DNA of 6,270 nt from Gemmatimonadota bacterium (GTDB lineage Bacteria > Gemmatimonadota > Gemmatimonadetes > Gemmatimonadales > GWC2-71-9): the NCBI GenBank assembly GCA_025361465.1, contig JANYAG010000326.1, positions 1-6,270 of the forward strand, in the 5' to 3' direction. The notes beneath the pieces are model-generated. The model made no database searches. It was given only the letters and a program-made list of their open reading frames with translations, and was not told where the DNA came from. Below are positions 1 through 5,622 of this stretch, in pieces; position 1 is the first letter of the stretch; every line of letters starts with the position of its first letter. The translations under genes and the position numbers were made by a program.

Positions 1-123
1 CGCGGGGCGCGTGTCACGCCAACCGTCTTGATTGGCGGAAGGATGTACTCGGGCGCGCCCAGTCTCCCCATGATGGACAGCCTGGTCACCGATGAACTGA
101 GGAAGAAACACTCGGGCCCATGA
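1..123 (+). CDS. C-terminal end of a probable thioredoxin-fold (DsbA/thioredoxin-like) protein, partial
   Basis: Frame 1 is open from the first base to a TGA at 121-123, giving 40 residues of a gene that begins outside the window. The segment reads as a protein C-terminus: RVTPTVLIGGRMYSG, then a Leu/Met-rich helix-like stretch ending in DELRKKHSGP. A Thr-Pro-Thr followed by a hydrophobic strand and Gly-Gly-Arg matches the cis-proline loop and following beta strand of thioredoxin-fold oxidoreductases such as DsbA-like proteins, typically seen as G-TPT-hydrophobic-NG. The CXXC active site would lie upstream, out of view, so redox activity cannot be confirmed. Its stop overlaps an ATG at 120 (ATGA), and the secreted six-cysteine protein follows 65 nt later on the same strand. 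An oxidoreductase next to a disulfide-rich exported protein would make sense, but that link is inference. It could instead be the tail of another peroxiredoxin-type or thioredoxin-domain protein. Confidence 0.55.
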   Translation, partial: RGARVTPTVLIGGRMYSGAPSLPMMDSLVTDELRKKHSGP

Positions 124-174
124 CCCCCACGCCGGAATCTCTGCGTCATGGAGATCCCGCGCTCGCTATCTTTT

Positions 175-180
175 GGGGGA
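175..180 (+). promoter_or_regulatory. Ribosome binding site that sets the start of the six-cysteine protein
   Basis: GGGGGA lies 8 nt before the ATG at 189. This favours 189 over the in-frame ATG at 120. The 120 start overlaps the previous stop (ATGA), but its nearest purine-rich stretch (GAGGAAG, 99-105) is 14 nt away. Starting at 120 would also place a polar, proline-containing 23-residue extension in front of the signal peptide. Confidence 0.55.
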
Positions 181-188
181 CACCACCC

Positions 189-482
189 ATGACCACCAGC
201 AGAATTACCCTCGTTGCGGTCGCCATCAGCGTCATCAGCTCCGGGTCCGCGTTGGCCACCAACAGAATGTCGACGGGCGAATCGGAGGGATGCCCAAACT
301 ACGAGTCATGGAACACGGCCACCGGTTCGTGTCCTCAGCCGGAAGCACTTCAGGGTGTTTGTCAGTCTAGGGTCGACGACATCTACAAACCGAATGGCAC
401 GTGCCAGGTGAATGAGGACGGCAACAGCTGCTCGGACCACGGGGAGGGAGGATTCTACCTGGTGTGCAATTTGCAGCCTTGA
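189..482 (+). CDS. Small exported six-cysteine protein of unknown function
   Basis: The gene encodes 97 residues. I do not recognise a family. The N-terminus is a classical Sec signal peptide: MTTSR, a hydrophobic core at about residues 6-17, then SSGSALA with a likely cleavage after Ala23. The mature part, about 74 residues, is hydrophilic and Gly/Asn/Asp-rich. It carries six cysteines at 35, 48, 58, 72, 81 and 93, an even number that suggests three disulfides in the periplasm or outside the cell. There is no lipobox, as no Cys sits at the cleavage site. The start at 189 is preferred to 120 because of the ribosome binding site and the signal peptide. Upstream is a probable thioredoxin-fold gene. 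Downstream, after a strong hairpin, comes an exported beta-propeller protein on the same strand. This resembles the pairing of small signal-bearing NVEALA proteins with 6-bladed propellers in Bacteroidota, but no sequence homology can be claimed. That it is a real gene is likely; its role is unknown. Confidence 0.7.
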   Translation: MTTSRITLVAVAISVISSGSALATNRMSTGESEGCPNYESWNTATGSCPQPEALQGVCQSRVDDIYKPNGTCQVNEDGNSCSDHGEGGFYLVCNLQP

Positions 483-495
483 AACCATACTTGGG

Positions 496-550
496 GCGTG
501 AGTGCCTGTTTGGTTGCGGGACCTTCCCTGACTCACACAGGCACTCGCGC
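496..550 (+). promoter_or_regulatory. Long intercistronic RNA hairpin with a nested inner stem
   Basis: GCGTGAGTGCCTGT (496-509) pairs with ACAGGCACTCGCGC (537-550) over 14 consecutive positions, 13 Watson-Crick and one G-U (499/547). The 27-nt loop contains a second stem, GGGA (518-521) with TCCC (525-528) around a CCT turn. The structure begins 13 nt after the stop of the six-cysteine gene and ends 53 nt before the propeller start. No T-run follows (AGGTTCCCC), so it is not a textbook intrinsic terminator. Plausible roles are partial termination or attenuation, or protection of the upstream message from 3' exonucleases so that the small protein is made in excess. The pairing is directly visible; the function is inferred. 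Confidence 0.6.
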
Positions 551-580
551 AGGTTCCCCATTCCTGAGGAACTAAAGACA

Positions 581-607
581 ATGGACGCGAGCGGCTGTCT
601 GTCATGA
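581..607 (+). CDS. Possible 8-codon leader ORF coupled to the beta-propeller gene
   Basis: ATG at 581 opens MDASGCLS and ends at TGA 605-607. That stop overlaps the ATG (604) of the propeller gene in an ATGA. A good ribosome binding site, GAGGA (566-570), lies 10 nt before ATG 581, whereas the propeller's own ATG has no clear site at normal spacing. The geometry fits a translated leader that delivers ribosomes to the propeller start by termination-reinitiation. The peptide is too short for any sequence-based support. The alternative is that the GAGGA site, 33 nt from ATG 604, is coincidental and the propeller starts by weak direct initiation. Confidence 0.35.
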   Translation: MDASGCLS

Positions 608-1764
608 AGCGGATCCTCGTATGGTTCCTCGTACTGCAGGTGCAGGGAGCCCTCTCTCCGACCCTTATCGCCCAAGGGGTTGCTCCGCGTGGGATCCTCA
701 CAAGGGATCTCCGAATCGACGGCTACGCGGCGGATTTGACGCGAGTCGGCTATCTCGTGGTGGCGCGCGATGGGACGATCATCGTCGGCCAGCCCCAAGA
801 TGCCACCCTCCTCTACTTCGCCCAGGACGGGCATCTTCTCGGCAAGTTCGGACGCTCGGGTGCGGGCCCTGGTGAATTTCGACGCCCCATCACGCTGGGC
901 TGGGTCGGCGATACACTATGGGTGTACGACGTGGACCTGTTGCGGCTGACACTGATTTTCCCGTCTCGCCAATTGCTTAGGACAGTGCGCGTCCCGACAA
1001 GCGTCGGGCCACGTCAATCTGTGACAGAGCCGGTTCCAGCGGTGCAGCCCCCGTTTAGCGCGAGGTTACTGCCCGGAAGTGACTTGCTTGTGCTCGCTCC
1101 GATTTACGGATTCCGGCAACCGAAGCCTTACGATCAGGACCTGCGCAACAAGGACAACGTGTATCTCCGGATCTCAGCTGAAGGTGTGTATCACCAACTA
1201 CTCCTCGCTTATTCGGTGTTCGGTGAGCAGTGCAATTGGGGGCCCAGGCTGCACATACCTCAATGCGCCCGCCCGCTCCAAGACTTCGCTGACGACGGAA
1301 GCACTCTGGTAACCGTGGAGACCAACAACATAGGGGGCGACCACAGGAGCTACCGCGTCACCCTCATGCGTATCACTGGGGACACGGTGTTCTCTCGGCG
1401 ATACCCGTTCATCGGGGCGCCCATCAGCAAACACGTTGTCGATAGTACCCGGGCTCGTATGCTCTCTCGGGCAACTACCCCAGAAGTGCGCAGTGCAATT
1501 CGTACGGTCCCGTTTCCGTCGGTCTATCCCCCTGTCAAGCAAGTCCGTGCTGGCCGAGACGGAACGGTCTGGGTCGGCCTCCGAGAAACCGCCGACGGTC
1601 GGCCTTGGATCATCCTGGACGCGACCGGCAACAAGATCGGCGAAGTTCTCCTGCCGCCCACGGTGGTGCTGTGGGTGGCGGATCAAAGCACCATCTGGGG
1701 TGTCGAGTGGGATGCGGACGATATGCCCAGCATTGTTCGTTACCAGGTCAGTTGGCGACACTGA
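604..1764 (+). CDS. Exported 6-bladed beta-propeller protein
   Basis: The gene encodes 386 residues. MKR plus a hydrophobic core (about residues 4-17) and TLIA before Gln24 form a Sec signal peptide with probable cleavage after Ala23. No lipobox is present, so a soluble periplasmic or secreted protein is expected. The mature protein has the repeat pattern of 6-bladed propellers: a DG-hydrophobic-strand unit at 56-62, the hallmark GKFGRSGAGPGEF at 80-92 (family form: G-x-x-GxGPGEF), GDTLWVYD at 102-109, GRDGTVWVGL at 317-326, and LDATGNKIGEVLLP at 338-351 leading into a last WGVEWDADDMP blade. Cys210 and Cys221 could form a disulfide. Such proteins are common in Gemmatimonadota and Bacteroidota, and their ligands are mostly unknown. 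No catalytic residues can be named. The start at 604 is supported by the signal peptide; an in-frame TGA at 565-567 blocks any long extension. It follows the six-cysteine gene across a hairpin and converges with the pyrimidine operon. One sampled stretch (1141-1200) is 50% GC, clearly lower than the operon to the right. Confidence 0.8.
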   Translation: MKRILVWFLVLQVQGALSPTLIAQGVAPRGILTRDLRIDGYAADLTRVGYLVVARDGTIIVGQPQDATLLYFAQDGHLLGKFGRSGAGPGEFRRPITLGWVGDTLWVYDVDLLRLTLIFPSRQLLRTVRVPTSVGPRQSVTEPVPAVQPPFSARLLPGSDLLVLAPIYGFRQPKPYDQDLRNKDNVYLRISAEGVYHQLLLAYSVFGEQCNWGPRLHIPQCARPLQDFADDGSTLVTVETNNIGGDHRSYRVTLMRITGDTVFSRRYPFIGAPISKHVVDSTRARMLSRATTPEVRSAIRTVPFPSVYPPVKQVRAGRDGTVWVGLRETADGRPWIILDATGNKIGEVLLPPTVVLWVADQSTIWGVEWDADDMPSIVRYQVSWRH

Positions 1765-1822
1765 CGTAAACAGCCGAACCGCCTCCCGTTTCCCAGAGCA
1801 TCGGTTCCTGGAGTGCCAAGAC

Positions 1823-1849
1823 CAGTGTGACCTGGACAGGGCCATACTG
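1823..1849 (+). terminator. Weak candidate terminator hairpin in the convergent spacer
   Basis: CAGTGTG (1823-1829) pairs with CATACTG (1843-1849), seven pairs including one G-U, with an inner CCT/AGG stem (1831-1833 with 1838-1840). It lies 58 nt past the propeller stop and is followed only by CTTCT, so there is no proper U-tract. On the opposite strand the G-U becomes an A-C mismatch, so it suits the + transcript better. A second inverted repeat, GAACCG (1776-1781) with CGGTTC (1802-1807), has a 20-nt loop. The convergent genes need termination somewhere in 1765-1881, but neither structure is strong. Confidence 0.25.
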
Positions 1850-1881
1850 CTTCTACCACTCCGATCTTCTCACGTTCCACC

Positions 1882-2751
1882 TCACAACTCCGTCAACCGC
1901 CCATACGTCTCCGGCCGCCGGTCGCGGAAGAACTGCCAGACGTTGCGCACCTCGCGGATCATGTCGAGATCAAGCTCGGCGGTGACCAGTTCGGTCTTGT
2001 CGCGAGACGCTTGGGCTATGATCTGGCCGCGCGGATTGCAGAAATAGCTCTGGCCATAGAACTCGCCGATGTTCCACGGTGCCTCGGTGCCCACCCGGTT
2101 GATGGCCCCGACAAAGTAGGCATTGGCCACCGCGTGCGCCGGCTGCTCGAGCTTCCACAAATACTCCGACAACCCCGCCACCGTCGCCGACGGATTGAAG
2201 ACGATCTCGGCGCCGTTGAGCCCCAGTGCCCGCGCCCCTTCGGGGAAGTGCCGGTCGTAACAGATGTACACGCCAACCTTGGCATAGCGGGTGTCGAAGA
2301 CGGGATAGCCCAGGTTGCCCGGCTTGAAGTAGAACTTCTCCCAGAAACCGGGGGCGGTGTGCGGGATGTGGCTCTTGCGATACTTGCCGAGGTAGCGGCC
2401 ATCGGCGTCGATCACCGCGGCGGTGTTGAAGTAGACACCGGTGCCATCGACCTCGTAGAGCGGCACCACGATCACCATGGCGTGTTTCTTTGCCACTTCC
2501 TGCATCAGTCGGGTGGTGGGACCATCGGGAATCGCCTCGGTGGCATCGTACCAGCGGGTGTTCTGCTCGGCGCAGAAGTAGGGACCGGTGAAGATCTCCT
2601 GCATGCAGAGGATCTGCACCCCCTGGCGCGCAGCCTCGGCGATCAGCTCGAGATGCTTGTTGACGTTGGCGTCGCGGATGGTCGCGAGCGGCTCGCTCGG
2701 GTCGCAGGCGCTGGTGGCCTGGATCAGGCCGCATTTCACGAGTCGGGGCAT
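1882..2751 (-). CDS. Nitrilase-superfamily beta-ureidopropionase (N-carbamoyl-beta-alanine amidohydrolase)
   Basis: The 289-residue protein is full length for this superfamily. It is predicted to hydrolyse N-carbamoyl-beta-alanine (or N-carbamoyl-beta-aminoisobutyrate) to the beta-amino acid, CO2 and ammonia in the cytoplasm. The catalytic set is visible: Glu52 (MQEIF), Lys126 (KYRKSHIP), the second Glu138 (FWEKF) and nucleophile Cys164 in ICYDRHFPE. It is the last gene of the operon. Its ATG follows the permease stop after one base (TGA-G-ATG), with GGAG at 2759-2762 seven nt before the start. The nearest alternatives are N-carbamoylputrescine amidase, which usually has CWDQWFPE around the cysteine, and N-carbamoyl-D-amino acid hydrolase. 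The partnership with dihydropyrimidinase and an aminotransferase favours beta-ureidopropionase. Many bacteria, including pseudomonads, use an unrelated metallopeptidase-like (M20-type) carbamoylase for this step, so the nitrilase form here is a choice of enzyme worth noting. Superfamily membership is near certain; substrate is inferred from context. Confidence 0.85.
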   Translation of the reverse strand: MPRLVKCGLIQATSACDPSEPLATIRDANVNKHLELIAEAARQGVQILCMQEIFTGPYFCAEQNTRWYDATEAIPDGPTTRLMQEVAKKHAMVIVVPLYEVDGTGVYFNTAAVIDADGRYLGKYRKSHIPHTAPGFWEKFYFKPGNLGYPVFDTRYAKVGVYICYDRHFPEGARALGLNGAEIVFNPSATVAGLSEYLWKLEQPAHAVANAYFVGAINRVGTEAPWNIGEFYGQSYFCNPRGQIIAQASRDKTELVTAELDLDMIREVRNVWQFFRDRRPETYGRLTEL

Positions 2752-2752
2752 C

Positions 2753-4195
2753 TCAACGCTCCACGGGATGACGGGGCCGGTCCGGCCACATCAGTTGCAG
2801 GTAGCTCAGGAAACTCAGCGCAAAGGTGACAAACCAGGCGTACTGGTACAGATGGTCGAAGAACCCCGGACTCGACACCACGCCGTTGGGCGTGCTGACG
2901 GCGCGGATGAAGCCGGGAATGACCGGCAGGATGCCAACCACCAGCGCGATGATCGCCTTCGGATTCACACCGCCGCGATAGCTGTAGACGCCATCGAGGC
3001 GGAACAGGCCTTCCAGGTCGAGGCGCTGGCGGCGAATGATCCAGTAGTCGGCGATCAGGATGCCGCCAAGTGCTCCCATCAACGACGAATAGCCGAGCAG
3101 CCAGGTGAAGATGTACGCCGCCGCGTCGGCGTAGAGGCGCCACGGCATCATCACCACGCCGATCACGGCGGTGATCAGCCCGCCGGTCACATACGAAATC
3201 CGGCGTGGCGAAAGGTTCGAGAAGTCGTTGGACGGCGACACGACGTTCGCCGCCATGTTGGTGGTGAGCTGGGCGGCGAGCACTACCAGTGCTGCGAAGA
3301 TGATGACCCCGGTGCCGCCGATGCGGCTCACCAGCACCACCGGATCCCAGATCGCCTGGCCGAAGATCACGATGGTGGCGCTGGTGACCGCGACGCCGAT
3401 GAAGGCGAAGAGCGTCATCGTGGTGGGGAGGCCGAGCGCCTGTCCCATGATCTGCGACCGCTGGCTCTTGGCGTAGCGGGTGAAATCGGGAATGTTGAGG
3501 CTGAGGGTGGCCCAGTAGCCGACATTGGCGGTGAGTGCCGCGGGGAAGAGCTTCCAGAACGACGCGTTGCCACCCTGCAAGTGTTCCGATTCGGAGAGCA
3601 CCTTGCCCAAACCGCCGCCATGACTGACCCCCCACCAGAGCAGCAGCAAGCCGCCACCGAGGAGCAGTGGCGCCGACCAGCTCTCGAGATACTTGATGCC
3701 CTCGGTGCCGGTGATGATGATGGCGACCTGCATCAGCCAGAAGGCCAGGAAGGAGAACCAGATCGCGTTGGGCAGCGTGCTCCATCCCGAGATGGCCGCG
3801 CCGAGCAGGAGATTGAGGGCGAGCGCGCCGATCCAGGTCTGGATCCCGAACCAGCCGCAGGCCACCGCCGCCCGCAGCATCGCGGCCACGTTGGCGCCGC
3901 GCACGCCGAACGACGCGCGGCAGAGCACCGGGAAGGAGATCCCGTAGCGGGTGCCGGCGTGGGCGTTGAGGATCATCGGGATGAGCACGATGATGTTGCC
4001 GAGGAGGATGGTGAGCATCGCCTGCCACCAGTTCATCCCCTGTGACATCAGGCCCGAGGCGAGCGTGTAGGTGGTGATCACCACACTCATCCCGATCCAG
4101 AGCGCGGCGATGTTCCAGGTGCTCCACGTCCGGCGATCGGGCGTGGTGGGCGCCAGGTCGGGGTTCCAGAGCGGCGACTGGGTGATGTCGCTCAT
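2753..4195 (-). CDS. NCS1-family permease for pyrimidine, hydropyrimidine or hydantoin
   Basis: The 480-residue inner-membrane transporter has about 12 hydrophobic segments, close to the length of the benzyl-hydantoin transporter Mhp1. NCS1 features are clear: a first helix with NIAALWIGMSVV (28-39), Trp115 and Gln119 in CGWFGIQTW (the spacing of Mhp1 Trp117/Gln121), GYW at 226-228 where Mhp1 has its second substrate-stacking Trp, the family motif LNIPDFTRY (233-241), and TTNMAANVVSPSND (311-324) containing a candidate substrate-binding Asn. NCS1 carriers are cation symporters for nucleobases, hydantoins, allantoin and similar compounds. Its place between dihydropyrimidinase and ureidopropionase points to uracil, thymine or their dihydro forms as cargo. 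The start at 4195 is chosen because its ATG overlaps the dihydropyrimidinase stop (ATGA). The frame stays open further upstream to 4501, but the added 102 residues are Arg/His/Gly-rich and antisense-like within the dihydropyrimidinase gene. No strong ribosome binding site precedes 4195, consistent with coupling. Confidence 0.9.
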   Translation of the reverse strand: MSDITQSPLWNPDLAPTTPDRRTWSTWNIAALWIGMSVVITTYTLASGLMSQGMNWWQAMLTILLGNIIVLIPMILNAHAGTRYGISFPVLCRASFGVRGANVAAMLRAAVACGWFGIQTWIGALALNLLLGAAISGWSTLPNAIWFSFLAFWLMQVAIIITGTEGIKYLESWSAPLLLGGGLLLLWWGVSHGGGLGKVLSESEHLQGGNASFWKLFPAALTANVGYWATLSLNIPDFTRYAKSQRSQIMGQALGLPTTMTLFAFIGVAVTSATIVIFGQAIWDPVVLVSRIGGTGVIIFAALVVLAAQLTTNMAANVVSPSNDFSNLSPRRISYVTGGLITAVIGVVMMPWRLYADAAAYIFTWLLGYSSLMGALGGILIADYWIIRRQRLDLEGLFRLDGVYSYRGGVNPKAIIALVVGILPVIPGFIRAVSTPNGVVSSPGFFDHLYQYAWFVTFALSFLSYLQLMWPDRPRHPVER

Positions 4196-5595
4196 GCGCG
4201 TGCGGCGCCCGCCAGTCCCGCGGTGGTGCGCGGCAGCCACTTGCCGCGGCCCTCGCGTCCCACCACGCGGTAGTTGTCGACGATCACCTCGCCGCGCGAC
4301 AGCGTGGTGCGCGCGAAGCCGGCGAGCTCCCATCCTTCGTACGGCGACCAGTCGGCGTTGGTCTCCATGGTGGCCGGTTCGACTTTCATGGTGCTGGTGG
4401 GGTGGATGATGGCGATGTCCGCGTCGGCGCCGATGGCGATGGCGCCCTTCCGCGGCGCCAGTCCCATGATCTGCGCCGGATTGGTGCTCAACTTCCGGCA
4501 CATCTCCTCGAGCGTCATCCGGCGCCGCAACACGCCACGCGTGTAGGTGAGCGGCAGCAGCGTCTCGAGGCCGGGCAGCCCCATCGGGATCTTGGTCCAG
4601 TCACCCTGCCACATAGCCTTCTGATCGCGGGTGAACGTGCAGGTATCGGTCGAGATCACCGAAACCTCACCGGCCTTGAGACCGCGCCAGAGCCGGTCCA
4701 TGTCGGCCGGCTTCTTGAGCTGCGGGCAGCAGGCAAAGAGGTGCCCGTCGGGCCGGTCAAAGACACTGTCTTCGAGCACCAGGTACTGGACACAGGTCTC
4801 GGCCAGCACCGGCACGCCGCGCGCCTGCGCTGCCCGAATGATGTTGGCACCCTCAGCGGTGCTCATGTGCACGATGTACAGCTGCCCGCCGGTCGCCTCG
4901 CTCCACGCCACGGCGCGCTGGATCGCTTCGGCCTCGATGAAGTTCGGCCGCGTCATCCGGTGGAGCTTGACGCCGAACTTTTCCATCAGCGCCGGGGTGT
5001 GGTGCCGCGCAATCAACTCGTCGAGCACCCGCGAACTCTCGGCGTGCACCAGCAGCATGGTGCCGTATTCCTTCATCAGCTCGAGCGTGCCGAACATGGC
5101 GCGATCATCCGACTGCCACCCCTCGGATTCATAGATCATGAACTCCTTGAAGGTGGTGAAGCCCTGATCGACCATTCCCTTGATCTGGTCCTTGTGGTGC
5201 TCCCAGTCGGTGATGCAGATGTGGAAGGTGTAGTCGATCAACGATTTCCCTTCGGCCTTCGCGTGCCAGGTGCGGGCGGCATCGGCCAGCGAGCCGCCCT
5301 TGGCCGGGATGGCGAAGTCGATCAGTGTGGTGACGCCGCCGCGCGCCCCGGCACGGGTGCCGGTGCGGTAGTCGTCGGCCGAGACAGCACCCATGAACGG
5401 CAACGCGAGGTGCACGTGCACGTCGAGCACACCGGGGAGGACGTGATGGCCGGTGGCGTCGATGACCGTGGCGCCACCGGCGTCGAGTGCCGAACCCAGG
5501 GCCGTGATCGTCTCGCCAGTGATGCCGATGTCGCCGGTGAAACAACCTGAGGGGGTGACGATGTTGCCACCCCGGATCACCTTGTCGAATGCCAT
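4192..5595 (-). CDS. hydA: Dihydropyrimidinase (D-hydantoinase family cyclic amidohydrolase)
   Basis: The 467-residue protein is full length for the family. It is a metal-dependent cytosolic enzyme of the amidohydrolase superfamily, expected to open 5,6-dihydrouracil or dihydrothymine to the N-carbamoyl-beta-amino acid. The binuclear-metal ligands are all present: His60 and His62 in DVHVHL, the carboxylated Lys150 (TTFKEFMIYE) with Tyr155 nearby, His184 (LLVHAE), His243 (IVHMST) and Asp317 (ISTDTCTF). The last motif has Thr where most dihydropyrimidinases have His (TDHC), suggesting a distinct subfamily. The C-terminal KGAIAIGADADIAI (383-396) is the usual beta-sandwich closing motif. GGAG (5604-5607) sits 8 nt before the ATG. 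The gene follows the aminotransferase after 27 nt and overlaps the permease start by 4 nt. Hydantoinase activity on 5-substituted hydantoins is an alternative, but the neighbouring ureidopropionase and beta-amino-acid-type aminotransferase favour pyrimidine degradation. Confidence 0.9.
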   Translation of the reverse strand: MAFDKVIRGGNIVTPSGCFTGDIGITGETITALGSALDAGGATVIDATGHHVLPGVLDVHVHLALPFMGAVSADDYRTGTRAGARGGVTTLIDFAIPAKGGSLADAARTWHAKAEGKSLIDYTFHICITDWEHHKDQIKGMVDQGFTTFKEFMIYESEGWQSDDRAMFGTLELMKEYGTMLLVHAESSRVLDELIARHHTPALMEKFGVKLHRMTRPNFIEAEAIQRAVAWSEATGGQLYIVHMSTAEGANIIRAAQARGVPVLAETCVQYLVLEDSVFDRPDGHLFACCPQLKKPADMDRLWRGLKAGEVSVISTDTCTFTRDQKAMWQGDWTKIPMGLPGLETLLPLTYTRGVLRRRMTLEEMCRKLSTNPAQIMGLAPRKGAIAIGADADIAIIHPTSTMKVEPATMETNADWSPYEGWELAGFARTTLSRGEVIVDNYRVVGREGRGKWLPRTTAGLAGAARA

Positions 5596-5622
5596 CTGGA
5601 ACGCTCCGTCAGGCGAAAGAAA

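Noticed and set aside
551..603. Sigma-70 type promoter for the propeller gene
   Set aside because: TAAAGA near 573-578 is a poor -10 box, and no matching -35 hexamer sits at proper spacing.
306..834. Minus-strand open frames across the six-Cys gene, hairpin and propeller start
   Set aside because: They overlap two signal-peptide-bearing genes, and their products are Arg/Ser-rich with no recognisable motif.
1436..2047. Plus-strand frame bridging the propeller end, the spacer and the ureidopropionase end
   Set aside because: It is out of frame with the propeller and antisense to the conserved ureidopropionase C-terminus. Residue composition is not protein-like.
2588..4045. Open frame of 485 codons on the + strand inside the permease and ureidopropionase genes
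   Set aside because: It is antisense to two well-supported genes. The product is rich in His, Arg, Asp, Glu and Gly with no domain, as expected from the mirror of GC-rich codons.
4196..4501. 102-residue N-terminal extension of the permease
   Set aside because: It is Arg/His/Gly-rich, lies wholly inside the dihydropyrimidinase gene, and the ATGA overlap at 4192-4195 gives a start that matches family length.
4402..5550. Open frame of 382 codons on the + strand across the dihydropyrimidinase gene
   Set aside because: It lies antisense to a gene with all catalytic residues in place. The product has the same low-complexity charged composition and no ribosome binding site was seen.
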